The position numbers and the translations under genes are program-made. A DNA stretch of 64,000 nucleotides from an uncultured Eubacteriales bacterium (lineage in GTDB: Bacteria; Bacillota; Clostridia; TANB77; CAG-508). The DNA lies in NCBI GenBank assembly GCA_905203305.1, contig CAJKVH010000005.1, positions 30,910 through 94,909 of the forward strand, read 5' to 3'. Of this stretch, positions 8,987 through 18,639 are shown in pieces. The notes below the pieces were generated by a model that saw only the letters and a program-made list of their open reading frames with translations, had not been told where the DNA came from and ran no database searches. The stretch's first letter is position 1. Each line of letters starts with the position of its first letter.

Positions 8987-11671
8987 TTATGTTTCACCAG
9001 TTCCTGTTGAATTTGAAGTGTTTCCTCCAGATGTGTTCTCAGATGTTGTATTTTTATCTTCTCCAGCTGTGTTTGTTTCAGGTTTCTTTTCTGGTTCTTT
9101 GGCTTTTACAGTTATAGTTCTTGTTTTTGATACCGATTTTCCATTTGAATTTTTTACAGAATATGTAATTGTGTATTTTCCAGCTTTAGATGTATTTACA
9201 GATCCTGATATTGTTATTTTACTTGTTATATCTCCATCTTTATCATCCTTTGCTGTTGCCCCTTGTTCATTATAAGCCTCTCCGACATTTAATGTTATAT
9301 GGCTTTCACCATTTAATGTAATTGTTGGTTCACTGTCTTGATTTTTGTTTGAACTTCCTGAATTTGATTCATTGTGAACTGTACAATATGTTGTTGGTCC
9401 AGTTGATGATGAAGAACTTGATGTTTTCCATAATCCTAATCTTTCTTTTTCAACTGTATATGAATAATATTTTGTTATTTTGTTTGGACAATATTGATTA
9501 GCTAACAAACCTGTTTCGCTACATATTTGAACTGAGTTAGAATGTCCATCACATTCATCTGGCACTTTTCCTTCTACAAATATTTCTTGATATGTATCAG
9601 AACATTTGCTTGTTGCTTTCTTTCCAGATGCTTTACATATTGTTTCAGTAACTATTCCTGATGGTTGTTCAAATGTTGATGAATCCTTTCCTGAGTGAAC
9701 TTTTGACATAACTGCACTCCAAATTTTACCTGCAACATTTGTTGATCCTTTTACTTCTTCATTTTGGTCAAAACCATACCATGTTACTGCTGTATAGTAA
9801 TTTGAAAGTCCGCATAACCATTTATCATAATTATCGTTTGTTGTACCTGTTTTTGCAGCTACATCTATTCCTGATATTTTACAATATGTTGCTGTACCAT
9901 TTTGTACAACTGATTTCATTAAATCTTTTACAACATAAGCTGCTTGTTCTGACATTACTTCTTCACTATCTTGTTTCGCTTCTAATACTGTATTTCCATC
10001 TGGGTCTGTAACTTTTGTATAGAATAATGGTTTTCTGTATGTTCCTTTATTTGCAATTGTAGCATACGCTCCTGCCATTTCTAAAGGTGTTATACCTTTT
10101 GTGAAACCACCAATTGATACAGATGCTAAACCATCTTTATCTTTATCTATTGATGTAACTCCCATTTTTTCTAGATATTCTATAGATTTGGCTGGTGTAA
10201 GTTCATCTACTATTTTTATAAATGGTATATTTTGTGATGTTGTTATAGCACTTCTTACACTAATTAATCCTTTAAATGCATTATAGTCTTTTGGATTCCA
10301 TCCTTTTATTCCAAAATCTGTTGCATTATCATCATAAATTGTTGCTGCACTTATTGTTCCTTCATTTATTCCTGGAACTAATGATGTTAATGGCTTTATT
10401 GATGATCCTGTTTGTCTTGGACTTTGTGTTGCTCTATTTAATCCTCTTGATTCTTTCTTTTCTCCAAGACCACCTTCTAGACCTACAACATATCCAGTTT
10501 CATTATCTATTATTACCATTGCTGATTGTGATGTTTCTCCATCTACATTTGATGATTTTCTTGTATATTGACTGCTGTTTTTTACCATTACTTCATCCAT
10601 TTTTGATTGTACATTTGAGTCTTGTGTTGAATAGATTGTAAGTCCACTACTATATACATATGTAGATGCTAAGCTTTTTGATATTCCTTTTTCTTTTGCT
10701 ACATCTTCTATTACTTGTGCTATTGCTGCATCTGTATGATATGAATATATTGATCCCATGTTTTCTGCTTTTTGGAAGTTTAATCCATCATCTACTTTTT
10801 TTACAGCTTCATCATATTCTGATTGTTCAACCATTCCAAGTTGTAACATTTTATTTAATACTGTTTTTGTTCTATTTTTTATTTTTTCGGAATTATCTTT
10901 TTCTCCATATGGATTATATGAATTTGGTGAATTATTAATTCCTGCTAAGAATGCACATTCTGCTAAATCTAAGTCTGATGCAGATTTATTAAAATAATAT
11001 TCTGCTCCAACTTCTACTCCTAAGTTATTGCTTCCTCCTACAAATATTATATTTAAATATAATTCTAGTATTTGGTCTTTAGATAACATTCTTTCAATTT
11101 GATAAGCTTTTGCCCATTCTTTTACCTTTCTGATTACACCTTCTTTTCCAGATCTTTCATCATCTTTTGTTATATTTTTTACTAATTGTTGTGTAATTGT
11201 ACTTCCACCAAATGATGATTTTCCAGCATGGATTACATATTGAGCTACTGCTGCTGCAGTTCTTTTAAAATCTACACCATTATGTTTATAAAATCTTTCA
11301 TCTTCTATTGCTACATAGGCATTTTTTAAATTTTGTGGCATTTGATCTAGTTTTATTATTTTTCTATTTTCATCTCCACTTAATTCTGCTAGTTTATTTC
11401 CATCTTTATCAAGTACTATTGTATTTGACGATCCTATTACTAGCTCCTCTTTTGTTATTTCGAAGTCATCACCCCAACCTCCATATAACATTCCTACTAA
11501 GATTCCTGTTCCAACTACTGCTACCATTACTATTATTAATAATAGTATTCTAAGTCCAACTGCAAGTTTAGGATGTTTTTTGGAAAATTTTACTTTTTCT
11601 GTTTTTACTAATTGATTTTTGCTTCGTTTTCTATTTTTTTGATTTGTTTTCTTGCTTTTTTTATCACTCAT
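8987..11671 (-). CDS. Class A penicillin-binding protein with C-terminal Ig-like domain
   Basis: 894 residues. A basic cytoplasmic tail precedes one membrane helix (about 41-63). The glycosyltransferase (GT51) domain has EDERFYKH at 123-130 and STITQQLVKN. The transpeptidase domain has SSIKPL (SxxK with the acylated serine), TSQN and KTGTTND. It polymerises and cross-links peptidoglycan outside the membrane. After a linker with paired cysteines comes an Ig-like domain of the DUF5011/HYR kind (TITLNGESHITLNVGEAYN onward, ending TITVKAKEP) and a Thr/Asn-rich tail. Such tails are uncommon on PBP1A proteins and may bind the wall. Its ATG has no clear ribosome site; an 8-codon ORF with a strong site lies just upstream. 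Confidence 0.93.
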   Translation of the reverse strand: MSDKKSKKTNQKNRKRSKNQLVKTEKVKFSKKHPKLAVGLRILLLIIVMVAVVGTGILVGMLYGGWGDDFEITKEELVIGSSNTIVLDKDGNKLAELSGDENRKIIKLDQMPQNLKNAYVAIEDERFYKHNGVDFKRTAAAVAQYVIHAGKSSFGGSTITQQLVKNITKDDERSGKEGVIRKVKEWAKAYQIERMLSKDQILELYLNIIFVGGSNNLGVEVGAEYYFNKSASDLDLAECAFLAGINNSPNSYNPYGEKDNSEKIKNRTKTVLNKMLQLGMVEQSEYDEAVKKVDDGLNFQKAENMGSIYSYHTDAAIAQVIEDVAKEKGISKSLASTYVYSSGLTIYSTQDSNVQSKMDEVMVKNSSQYTRKSSNVDGETSQSAMVIIDNETGYVVGLEGGLGEKKESRGLNRATQSPRQTGSSIKPLTSLVPGINEGTISAATIYDDNATDFGIKGWNPKDYNAFKGLISVRSAITTSQNIPFIKIVDELTPAKSIEYLEKMGVTSIDKDKDGLASVSIGGFTKGITPLEMAGAYATIANKGTYRKPLFYTKVTDPDGNTVLEAKQDSEEVMSEQAAYVVKDLMKSVVQNGTATYCKISGIDVAAKTGTTNDNYDKWLCGLSNYYTAVTWYGFDQNEEVKGSTNVAGKIWSAVMSKVHSGKDSSTFEQPSGIVTETICKASGKKATSKCSDTYQEIFVEGKVPDECDGHSNSVQICSETGLLANQYCPNKITKYYSYTVEKERLGLWKTSSSSSSTGPTTYCTVHNESNSGSSNKNQDSEPTITLNGESHITLNVGEAYNEQGATAKDDKDGDITSKITISGSVNTSKAGKYTITYSVKNSNGKSVSKTRTITVKAKEPEKKPETNTAGEDKNTTSENTSGGNTSNSTGTGET

Positions 11672-11679
11672 TCTTTTTG

Positions 11680-11706
11680 TTATATGTCAGTTTTTTTTTC
11701 TGGCAT
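11680..11706 (-). CDS. Eight-codon leader ORF before the penicillin-binding protein
   Basis: A GGGAGGAAT ribosome site stands immediately before ATG at 11706; the ORF reads MPEKKTDI then TAA and ends 9 nt before the start of the penicillin-binding protein, which itself lacks a good ribosome site. The ORF contains a run of nine A. Translational coupling or leader-peptide control is an inference from the arrangement. Confidence 0.4.
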   Translation of the reverse strand: MPEKKTDI

Positions 11707-11831
11707 ATTCCTCCCTTCTTTCTGGTTAAGCTTAAACCCTCTTTATTACTGTCTTTTTAAGCTTTTTGGTCTTTTTTTAGACGTTTCTATTATATTATAA
11801 TTTTATAAAAATTGCAATAGGGATAAATATC

Positions 11832-11869
11832 AAAAAAGAGTAAAGATTTTATTAATTTTTACTCTTTTT
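11832..11869 (-). terminator. Terminator after spoIID
   Basis: AAAAAGAGTAAA pairs with TTTTACTCTTTTT around a loop of about 11 nt, followed by a T-rich tract on the minus strand. It overlaps the spoIID stop codon. Confidence 0.75.
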
Positions 11870-12882
11870 ATAAATCATTTACATATGTTATTTCTACTCC
11901 ACTATAAAAATGTTTTATTATATCTTCGGCTTTACTTCCACTTTTGGCCATACTATCTGCACCTGTTTGACTCATTCCCACTCCATGACCATATCCTAAA
12001 ACTTTAAATTTTATTTTATTATCATTTATTTCGAATGTAAAATTTGTTGATTTTAATCCAAGTAACGTCCTTGCCTCTGTTCCTGCCATTTGCACATTTC
12101 CAAATTTTATTGTTTTTACTCTACCACTATTGGTATATTCTATAATTTGTACATTGTTTTCTTCATCAAGATTTAATTCAATTTCTGGGTATTTAGTTTT
12201 TATTTTATCAATTAGTTCATCTTTAGTAAATTGGACTTCAGATTCATATTGCGTATATCCCTCTTCTCCTGCTGTTTGTACACTTTGTAAATATGGAAGG
12301 TCACTTCCTCCCCATACATTACTTACTGTTTCTGTCTTTCCTCCACTATTTGAATGGAAAAATGCATCAATTGGCTTTCCTTCGTATGTAATTATTTTTC
12401 CTTTAGTTGAATCTACTGCCATCGTAATTTTGTCCCAATTTTTTTGTCTTGAACTTTCATCCCATTTTGCCATTCTGTCTTCTTTTGAAATCCATGCTTG
12501 ACAACATTTATAGTCATCACATATATCTCCATTAGGATGTTTTCCGTTTATTTTTGTTTATTTGATATATTGTATATGTTCTTGCAACTATTGCCTGAGC
12601 TTTTAAAGCTTCTATTTCATAATCCGCTGGCATTTCTCCAGATACTACTCCGTAAAGATATTCATCAATTAGCAATTCCTCTACTTGGTTTGTTTTGGCG
12701 TGGTATAATTTTATTGTTTTATATTTCGAATATTCATATGTTGTTTCTTTTTCCTTTTTTTCTGTTTCTTGAACTTGCGTATTTTCTTCATTCTTATTTT
12801 GTTTTCTTTTTTTAGTGCATAAATTGGGCAAAATTATTATAATAAAAATAAATAATAAAATGTATTTTAGAATTTGTTTCAT
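11868..12882 (-). CDS. spoIID: SpoIID lytic transglycosylase, interrupted by a +1 shift at CGG
   Basis: The gene is in two frames: 12882-12544 codes the start (membrane helix, then SGEMPADYEIEALKAQ and ARTY with the catalytic Glu), and 12543-11868 codes the rest (HPNGDICDDYKCCQAW, then YGHGVGMSQTGADSMA). The upstream frame reads AAT AAA CGG AAA ACA TCC TAA; skipping the C of CGG (12546) gives AAA then GGA AAA CAT CCT and restores the family sequence exactly. The joined product is 337 residues, a normal SpoIID length. SpoIID cleaves septal peptidoglycan glycan strands during engulfment. The start is placed at the second ATG (12882), which has an AGGAG site. It may be a pseudogene, a sequencing error or a recoded gene; see findings. 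Confidence 0.85.
12544..12546 (-). other. Putative +1 recoding site (CGG) in spoIID
   Basis: In-frame codon order AAA-CGG-AAA. The downstream frame has a stop 5 codons upstream and the upstream frame has a stop 4 codons downstream, so the change of frame must fall in a window of about eight codons that contains this CGG. Confidence 0.6.
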
Positions 12883-12934
12883 TTGTTTTGCTCCTTGTTT
12901 TGCTTTGTTTAATATTATGTTCATCTTTGTTTTT

Positions 12935-13661
12935 TTATGCTAATTCTTTTTTCATTCTATTTAATATCTTTTTTTCTATTCTTGAAACCTGTACCTGTGA
13001 AATTCCTAGAATTTTTCCAACTTCTGACTGTGTTTTGTCTTTATAATACCTTAGTAAAATTATCTCTTTTTCCCTTTTTTCTAAGGCATTAATCATTTTA
13101 TTTATTGTTATCTTATTTGTAATAATGTTTGCTTCATCTCTACTATTTCCTAAAGTATCTAGTATATTTATTCCATTTTTTTCATTATCATTTGAATATA
13201 AATTTTCTTCTATTGAGTTTATAGGTTTATTACTTTCCATTGCTAAAGTTATTTCTTCTTTTGGCATTTTTAAAATTTTCGATATTTCGCCGTAATGTTG
13301 GTTCTCTTCCTTTTTTAGCAATCCATTCTTTTTGAATTTCTATTATTTTTCTATTCAGATCTTTTAAACTTCTGCTTATTTTTATAGGACCATCATCTCT
13401 TATAAATCTTTTCACTTCTCCTAAAATATATGGAACAGCATATGTTGATAATTTTACTTCAAAATTTATATCAAAATTTCTTATTGATTTTATAAATCCT
13501 ATTGTTCCTATTTGATACAAATCTTCTATTTCATATCCTCTTCCAGAAAATCTTTTTACTATGCTCCAAATTAGTCCTTGGTTGTTTTCTACTAATTTTG
13601 CCATAGAATCTTTATTTCCAGTTTGGGCTTTTTTTATTTCATTTGTAATCTCATCAAGCAC
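12935..13661 (-). CDS. sigF: Sporulation sigma factor SigF, interrupted by a +1 shift at CGG
   Basis: The first frame (GTG start at 13661, AGGGGG ribosome site) codes sigma region 2 (IEDLYQIGTIGFIKSI, YAVPYILGEVKRFIRDDG) and the region 3 start ending REPTL. The second frame continues GEISKILKMPKEEITLAMES and region 4 (ALEKREKEIILLRYYK, TQSEVGKILGISQVQVSR). The joint is TTA CGG CGA: skipping the C (13292) gives TTA then GGC GAA ATA, matching the usual REPTLxEIS sequence of SigF. The joined product is 241 residues. SigF drives forespore transcription after release by SpoIIAB. It follows spoIIAB by 6 nt. The exactness of the joint makes random decay less attractive than recoding. Confidence 0.9.
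13290..13292 (-). other. Putative +1 recoding site (CGG) in sigF
   Basis: Codon order TTA-CGG-CGA in the upstream frame; GGC follows in the downstream frame. Alignment of the two protein halves to the family leaves no slack on either side of this codon. Confidence 0.65.
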
Positions 13662-13666
13662 TTATT

Positions 13667-14137
13667 TTACCCCCTTAGAGCTTCTTCTAAAGTCACTATT
13701 TCTTCTTTAGGTTGTTCTTTAATTGTTTTTTTCATAGTGATTTTTGTTCCAAGTCCAAGTACTGATTCAACTTGCAATTCATCCATAAAGCTTTCCATTA
13801 TGGTAAATCCCATTCCTGACCTTTCTAAATTAGGTTTGCTTGTATATAATGGTTGTTTTGCCATTTCTATATTTTCTATACCTTTTCCATTATCTGATAT
13901 TTCTATTGTAACTTCTCTATCATTTATTTTGCATCTTAAATTTATTATTCCTAATTTGTCTTCATATCCATGCACTATTGAATTTGTAACTGCTTCTGAC
14001 ACGGCTGTTTTTATGTCTGATATTTCTTCTATTGTTGGATCTAAACTTGCAACAAATGCAGCTACCGTTATTCTTGCAAAAGCTTCGTTGTTAGATTTAC
14101 TTAAAAATTCTAATTTCATCTCATTTTGGTTTATCAT
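13667..14137 (-). CDS. spoIIAB: Anti-sigma F factor SpoIIAB
   Basis: 156 residues, GHKL-type ATPase and serine kinase. The N box region has AVSEAVTNSIVHGYE, the G1 box EISDNGKGIENIEMA and the G2 region SGMGFTIMESFMD. SpoIIAB holds SigF inactive and phosphorylates SpoIIAA. Its ATG overlaps the spoIIAA stop by 4 nt and sigF starts 6 nt beyond its stop, giving the standard spoIIA operon order AA-AB-sigF. Confidence 0.95.
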   Translation of the reverse strand: MINQNEMKLEFLSKSNNEAFARITVAAFVASLDPTIEEISDIKTAVSEAVTNSIVHGYEDKLGIINLRCKINDREVTIEISDNGKGIENIEMAKQPLYTSKPNLERSGMGFTIMESFMDELQVESVLGLGTKITMKKTIKEQPKEEIVTLEEALRG

Positions 14138-14487
14138 ATTATTTTTTCCTCCTCGTTTATCTCTAAATAATTTTCTCGTAATTTCACTTCTGGTATAAGT
14201 TTTAAAACCCCGCTCATTTCAAATATTTTTCTAACTTCTTCTGTTAGATTTGCAAGTTCCATTTTTCCACCTAGCATTGTAGTTTGTTTGTATCTTCCTA
14301 TTACCATTCCGATCCCGCTACTATCCATGAAAGAAACACGATCAAAATCAAATACAACTCTTTTAGGCATAAATCTTTCAATCTCATAATCCGCTCTCCT
14401 TCTTATATTTTTCACCTTACATTCGTCAATTTCTTCTGTAATTTTAAATATTAGAAGCTTTTCTTGGCTATAATATTTAACTTCCAT
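14134..14487 (-). CDS. spoIIAA: Anti-sigma F factor antagonist SpoIIAA
   Basis: 117 residues, STAS domain. The phosphorylation-site loop reads VSFMDSSGIGMVIGRYKQ; the serine after MDS is the target of SpoIIAB. Dephosphorylated SpoIIAA releases SigF in the forespore. It is the first gene of the spoIIA operon, with an AGGAGG ribosome site; the 160 nt upstream up to the valS terminator would hold its promoter, which I could not define. Confidence 0.95.
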   Translation of the reverse strand: MEVKYYSQEKLLIFKITEEIDECKVKNIRRRADYEIERFMPKRVVFDFDRVSFMDSSGIGMVIGRYKQTTMLGGKMELANLTEEVRKIFEMSGVLKLIPEVKLRENYLEINEEEKII

Positions 14488-14605
14488 AAAACCTCCTTAT
14501 TTTCTTTAGATTTTTGATGGTTGTCCATCTTTTTATACAGTGTAGCACTTTTCTTTGGAATTTTTTGTCACAATGTGGTAGTAATAAAAATTTTTTTATC
14601 TAAAA

Positions 14606-14643
14606 AAAAGACATATATATCAAACTTAATATATATGTCTTTG
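14606..14643 (-). terminator. Terminator after valS
   Basis: AAAGACATATATAT pairs with ATATATATGTCTTT around a loop of about 8 nt and is followed by a T run on the minus strand. Confidence 0.75.
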
Positions 14644-14649
14644 TTATAA

Positions 14650-17292
14650 TTATTTGATTTTTTCAAGCATAGCTTTATATTTTTCTAATTTAGCTTTTTC
14701 TTCATCTACTTTCTCTTTTGGAGCTTTATTTACAAAACCTGGGTTTGAAAGCATTTTTTCTGCTCTTTGAATTTCAAATTCGATCTTTTTGATTTCTTCT
14801 TCTTTTCTTTTTGCCTCTTCTTCTAGGTCAACTAACCCTTTTTGAGGAATATATAATTCTATTTTATCTCTTACTATACTTATCGCATTTTCAGGAATGT
14901 CATCTTTATTATTTTTAATATAAATTTTGTCTCCAAAACCTAATTTCATTATAAATTCTTTTGACTCTTCAATTTCTTTTTGATAATTAGTAATAAATAT
15001 TAAATCTGTTTTTTTACTAGGATGAACATTCATTTTTGCTCTTATATTACGTATTTCCACTATTATATCTTTAATTGTTTCAATTATTTTTGCTTCTTCA
15101 TCAAATTCTATATTTTTAGCTTCTGGCCAGTTAGATATCATAAGTTCTTTATTGTCCATGTATTTTGCTAACACTTCATAGATTTCTGATGTTATAAATG
15201 GCATAAATGGATGTAATAATTTTAAAGAATTGGCAAGTATGTTTATTAATACATAAGATACTTGTATTTTCTTTTCTTTTTCTTCACTATATAGTCTTGT
15301 TTTTGCCATTTCAATATACCAGTCACAAAATTCATCTCTTATAAAACTATAAATGTTGTCAATTGCAATTCCAAGATCATAATTTTCAATATTTCTTGTT
15401 ACTTCATTTATAAGATTTTGTAATTTATTTATTATCCATTTGTCTTCAATTTCTAATAAATTTCCATTATATTTTCCATCATATACTTTTTTACCAAATT
15501 CATTTATTTCTTCTACTTCTGGTAAATTCATAGTAACAAATTTTGCTGCATTCCATATTTTGTTTGCAAAGTTTGATGCTTGTTCTAGCTTTTCTGGCAT
15601 ATATTTTATATCATTTCCCATTGTTGTTCCTGATAATACTGAAAATCTTAAGCTGTCTGCACCATATTTTTCAATAACATCTAATGGATCTACACCATTT
15701 CCTAATGTTTTTGACATTTTTCTTCCTTGGCTATCACGTATTATTCCATGTATTAATACATCTTTAAATGGCTCTACATCTGTAAATTCTAGTCCTTGTG
15801 TCATCATTCTAGATACCCAGAATGTTATTATATCAAATCCCGTAACTAATACATTTGTAGGGTAAAATCTTTTATAGTCTTCACTTTCTTTGTTTGGCCA
15901 ACCAAGTGTTGAAAATGGCCATAAAGCAGAGCTAAACCAAGTATCTAATGTATCTTCATCTTGGTGAATATGTGTTCCTCCACATTTCGAACATTTTTCA
16001 GGATTTACTTTGCTTACTGTTATCTCTCCACAGTCATCACAATAGTATGCTGGTATTCTATGTCCCCACCATAATTGACGTGAAATGCACCAGTCTTGTA
16101 TATTGTCTAACCAATTGAAATATTGTTTTTCATATCTTTTTGGTACAAATCTTGTTTTGTCCTGTCTTACACTATCAGCGGCTCTTTTTGCTAAATTTTT
16201 CATTGAAACAAACCATTGAGTTGAAATTCTTGGTTCTATTGTTGATTTACATCTTTCGCATTTTGCAACATTATGTGTATAATCTTCTGTGTTTACTAAT
16301 GCTCCAGTTTCTTTTAATTTTTCTACTATTATTTTTCTAGCTTCTATTATGTCCATTCCTTTTAGTTCTGGAACTAGATCCTTCATTTTGTTGTTTTCAT
16401 CAAATACTTCTATTATCTCTAAATTATGTCTTAATCCTACTTGGTAATCATTCATATCATGTGCTGGAGTAATCTTAACACAACCTGTTCCAAATTCTCT
16501 TTCTACAAATTCATCTGCAATTATTGGAATTTCTTTATTCATTATTGGTAAAATACATTTTTTTCCAATTATTGATTTATATCTTTCATCATCTGGATGT
16601 ACTGCAACAGCTGTGTCTCCTAGCATTGTTTCTGGTCTTGTTGTTGCAACTTCAACAAATCCGTTTTCTCCTACAATTTTATATCTTATATGCCATAAAT
16701 GTGATGGTTCTTCATGATATTCAACTTCTGCATCTGATATTGATGTTTTACAACTTGGACAATAATTTACCATTCTTTTTCCTTTATAAATTAGTCCTTT
16801 ATTATATAAACTTACAAATTGTTCTAATACTGCATCACTCATTCCCTCATCTAAAGTAAATCTGTTTCTATCCCAATCGCATGAACAACCTAATTTTCTT
16901 TGTTGCTTTTGAATTATTCCACCATATTCTTTTGTCCATGCCCATGCTTCTTCTAGGAATTTTTCTCTTCCTAATTCTTGTTTTGATTTTCCTTCTGATT
17001 TTAATTTTTGTACTACTTTCATTTCTGTTGATATTGCAGCATGATCACTTCCTGGTAGCCATAAACAGTCATATCCTTGCATTCTTTTAAATCTTATTAA
17101 CACATCTTGTATTGTTCCATCTAGAGCATGGCCCATGTGTAATTTTCCTGTTACATTTGGTGGTGGCATCATTATACAATATGGCTTTTTATTTTTATCC
17201 ATACTTGGTTTGAAATATCCTTTTTTCTCCCACCCTTTGTATAGTTTTTCTTCAAATTCTTTTGGATTGTACTTTCCTTCTAATGTTCCCAT
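14650..17292 (-). CDS. valS: Valyl-tRNA synthetase
   Basis: 880 residues, full length. PPPNVTGKLHMGHAL carries the HIGH element (residues 43-57), the editing domain follows, and KMSKTLGNGVDP is the KMSKS loop near residue 535. The zinc-like CxxC pairs (CERCKST, CDDCGE, CSKCGG) are typical of the family, and a C-terminal coiled coil (LVDLEEEAKRKEEEIKKIE) contacts the tRNA. A T-box leader precedes it, so it should be induced when uncharged tRNA-Val accumulates. The ribosome site AAAGGAGG is strong. Confidence 0.97.
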   Translation of the reverse strand: MGTLEGKYNPKEFEEKLYKGWEKKGYFKPSMDKNKKPYCIMMPPPNVTGKLHMGHALDGTIQDVLIRFKRMQGYDCLWLPGSDHAAISTEMKVVQKLKSEGKSKQELGREKFLEEAWAWTKEYGGIIQKQQRKLGCSCDWDRNRFTLDEGMSDAVLEQFVSLYNKGLIYKGKRMVNYCPSCKTSISDAEVEYHEEPSHLWHIRYKIVGENGFVEVATTRPETMLGDTAVAVHPDDERYKSIIGKKCILPIMNKEIPIIADEFVEREFGTGCVKITPAHDMNDYQVGLRHNLEIIEVFDENNKMKDLVPELKGMDIIEARKIIVEKLKETGALVNTEDYTHNVAKCERCKSTIEPRISTQWFVSMKNLAKRAADSVRQDKTRFVPKRYEKQYFNWLDNIQDWCISRQLWWGHRIPAYYCDDCGEITVSKVNPEKCSKCGGTHIHQDEDTLDTWFSSALWPFSTLGWPNKESEDYKRFYPTNVLVTGFDIITFWVSRMMTQGLEFTDVEPFKDVLIHGIIRDSQGRKMSKTLGNGVDPLDVIEKYGADSLRFSVLSGTTMGNDIKYMPEKLEQASNFANKIWNAAKFVTMNLPEVEEINEFGKKVYDGKYNGNLLEIEDKWIINKLQNLINEVTRNIENYDLGIAIDNIYSFIRDEFCDWYIEMAKTRLYSEEKEKKIQVSYVLINILANSLKLLHPFMPFITSEIYEVLAKYMDNKELMISNWPEAKNIEFDEEAKIIETIKDIIVEIRNIRAKMNVHPSKKTDLIFITNYQKEIEESKEFIMKLGFGDKIYIKNNKDDIPENAISIVRDKIELYIPQKGLVDLEEEAKRKEEEIKKIEFEIQRAEKMLSNPGFVNKAPKEKVDEEKAKLEKYKAMLEKIK

Positions 17293-17307
17293 AAAAACCT
17301 CCTTTTG

Positions 17308-17560
17308 TGGTAAATAAAAATACCCTTATATGCTTTTATACATATAAGGGCGAGTTCTATTCGCGGTACCACCTTAATTTATTATTTTTTAATAATCTCA
17401 TTTATAGTTTTAACGGTTCAACCGAATGTATTTACTCTTTATTTCCATACATCAGCTCCCAAGCTACCTTCTATTTGACTTTATTTAGGAAGCTTTCAGC
17501 CTAAGGCTTCCATTCTCTATAAACTTGTTCAAATATACTCCTCTTGTTCTTTGCTTTTAA
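17308..17560 (-). promoter_or_regulatory. T-box riboswitch controlling valS
   Basis: The minus strand carries the T-box consensus GGTGGTACCGCG (17362-17373), followed by a terminator hairpin with stem CCCTTATATG/CATATAAGGG (17323-17350) and a T-rich tail just before valS. Upstream lies about 190 nt of structured leader containing the stem I region. I could not fix the specifier codon with certainty. Uncharged tRNA-Val would favour the antiterminator. Confidence 0.9.
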
Positions 17561-17577
17561 TTTTTTAATATTTTATA

Positions 17578-18465
17578 TCATTTTTCTTGATTTGTCAACT
17601 TTTCTATTATCTCTTCTGATAATCCTGTAATTTCTATTATTTCACTTATTGTCATACCTTTTTCTATTAATTTTTTCGCTATTTCTATTTTTTCATTTTC
17701 TATTCCTTTTCTTATTCCTCTTTTTTCTGCACAATCAATTCCTGATTCATAATCCATTTCCCACTTTTCTCTTAATTCAGCCATTCTTCTTATTGCAGCA
17801 TCTCCAGTTAAGTACTCCATTTCTTTTCTTGCTTTCCTTAGTGTGTCATTTTTACTCTCTGCCATTTTTACCGCCTCCATATTCCAGTCATCAATAAAGC
17901 TTAACCATTGATTGATTTTCTCATTCATATCAGGATTTTGTTTCCTAAATTTTGGAAGTTCAATAAAATACCATTTTATTCCATCTAACATTTCATAGTC
18001 TCTATGCTTTTCTGGTACTATCATTGTTTCCGATATATACTCTTCAAATTCTAATAAATTATATCCTAATATATTTATCATTATTACTTTGCTAATATCA
18101 TTATAATTCGATCCTCTTTTAGTTTCTCTTGATATTACTTTAGAACTATAAAATGTTGTTCTTTCTTCTATATTAAAATGGTTTTTCATTTGAAGTTCAA
18201 TATTGACTATTATTCCATCATTTAGTTTTGCCTGTAAATCTAGTCTTCCTCCTTTTTCTTCAACCGACAGTTGTTCTATATTGACTTCTTCTTTTACTTT
18301 GATTTCTTTTATTTTTATATTTAATAAAGCCTCTAAAAAATCTATTAGAAATTCTTCGTTTCCTTTCCTTGAAAAAAATGCTTTAAATATTATATCATTT
18401 TTTAGATTAAACTTTGTTTTATCTTTTGTTAAATTATTTTCATTTTGTTCATCATATTGTTTCAA
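17578..18465 (-). CDS. Rpn family PD-(D/E)XK nuclease (transposase-like)
   Basis: 295 residues. The N-terminal NLKNDIIFKAFFSRKGNEEFL and the core motifs GRLDLQAKL and NIELQM match the Rpn/TIGR01784 family of recombination-promoting nucleases, whose active site uses the Asp and the ExQ element. The C-terminus is a helical region ending in a helix-turn-helix-like GMTISEIIEITGLSEEIIEKL. Members are often annotated as transposases but have no terminal repeats, and I saw none here. The start is TTG with GGGAGG 7 nt upstream. It stands alone between valS and the ATPase cluster. Confidence 0.85.
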   Translation of the reverse strand: MKQYDEQNENNLTKDKTKFNLKNDIIFKAFFSRKGNEEFLIDFLEALLNIKIKEIKVKEEVNIEQLSVEEKGGRLDLQAKLNDGIIVNIELQMKNHFNIEERTTFYSSKVISRETKRGSNYNDISKVIMINILGYNLLEFEEYISETMIVPEKHRDYEMLDGIKWYFIELPKFRKQNPDMNEKINQWLSFIDDWNMEAVKMAESKNDTLRKARKEMEYLTGDAAIRRMAELREKWEMDYESGIDCAEKRGIRKGIENEKIEIAKKLIEKGMTISEIIEITGLSEEIIEKLTNQEK

Positions 18466-18639
18466 ATATTTTCCTCCCTAATTATAACATCTTTTTGAAT
18501 TTGTTTTCAACTTTTTAGATAATTTTGATTTAATTTTTTGATTTAATAATAAAATTTAATTTTTTCGAAAAAATATGAAATATATTTTATGATGTATTTT
18601 TTATCTTGTCAAGAAAAATCGTTCGACAAATTTAGACAA

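Noticed and set aside
17578..18465. An insertion sequence around the Rpn-type gene
   Set aside because: No terminal inverted repeats or target duplications were seen, and the family is better described as nucleases.
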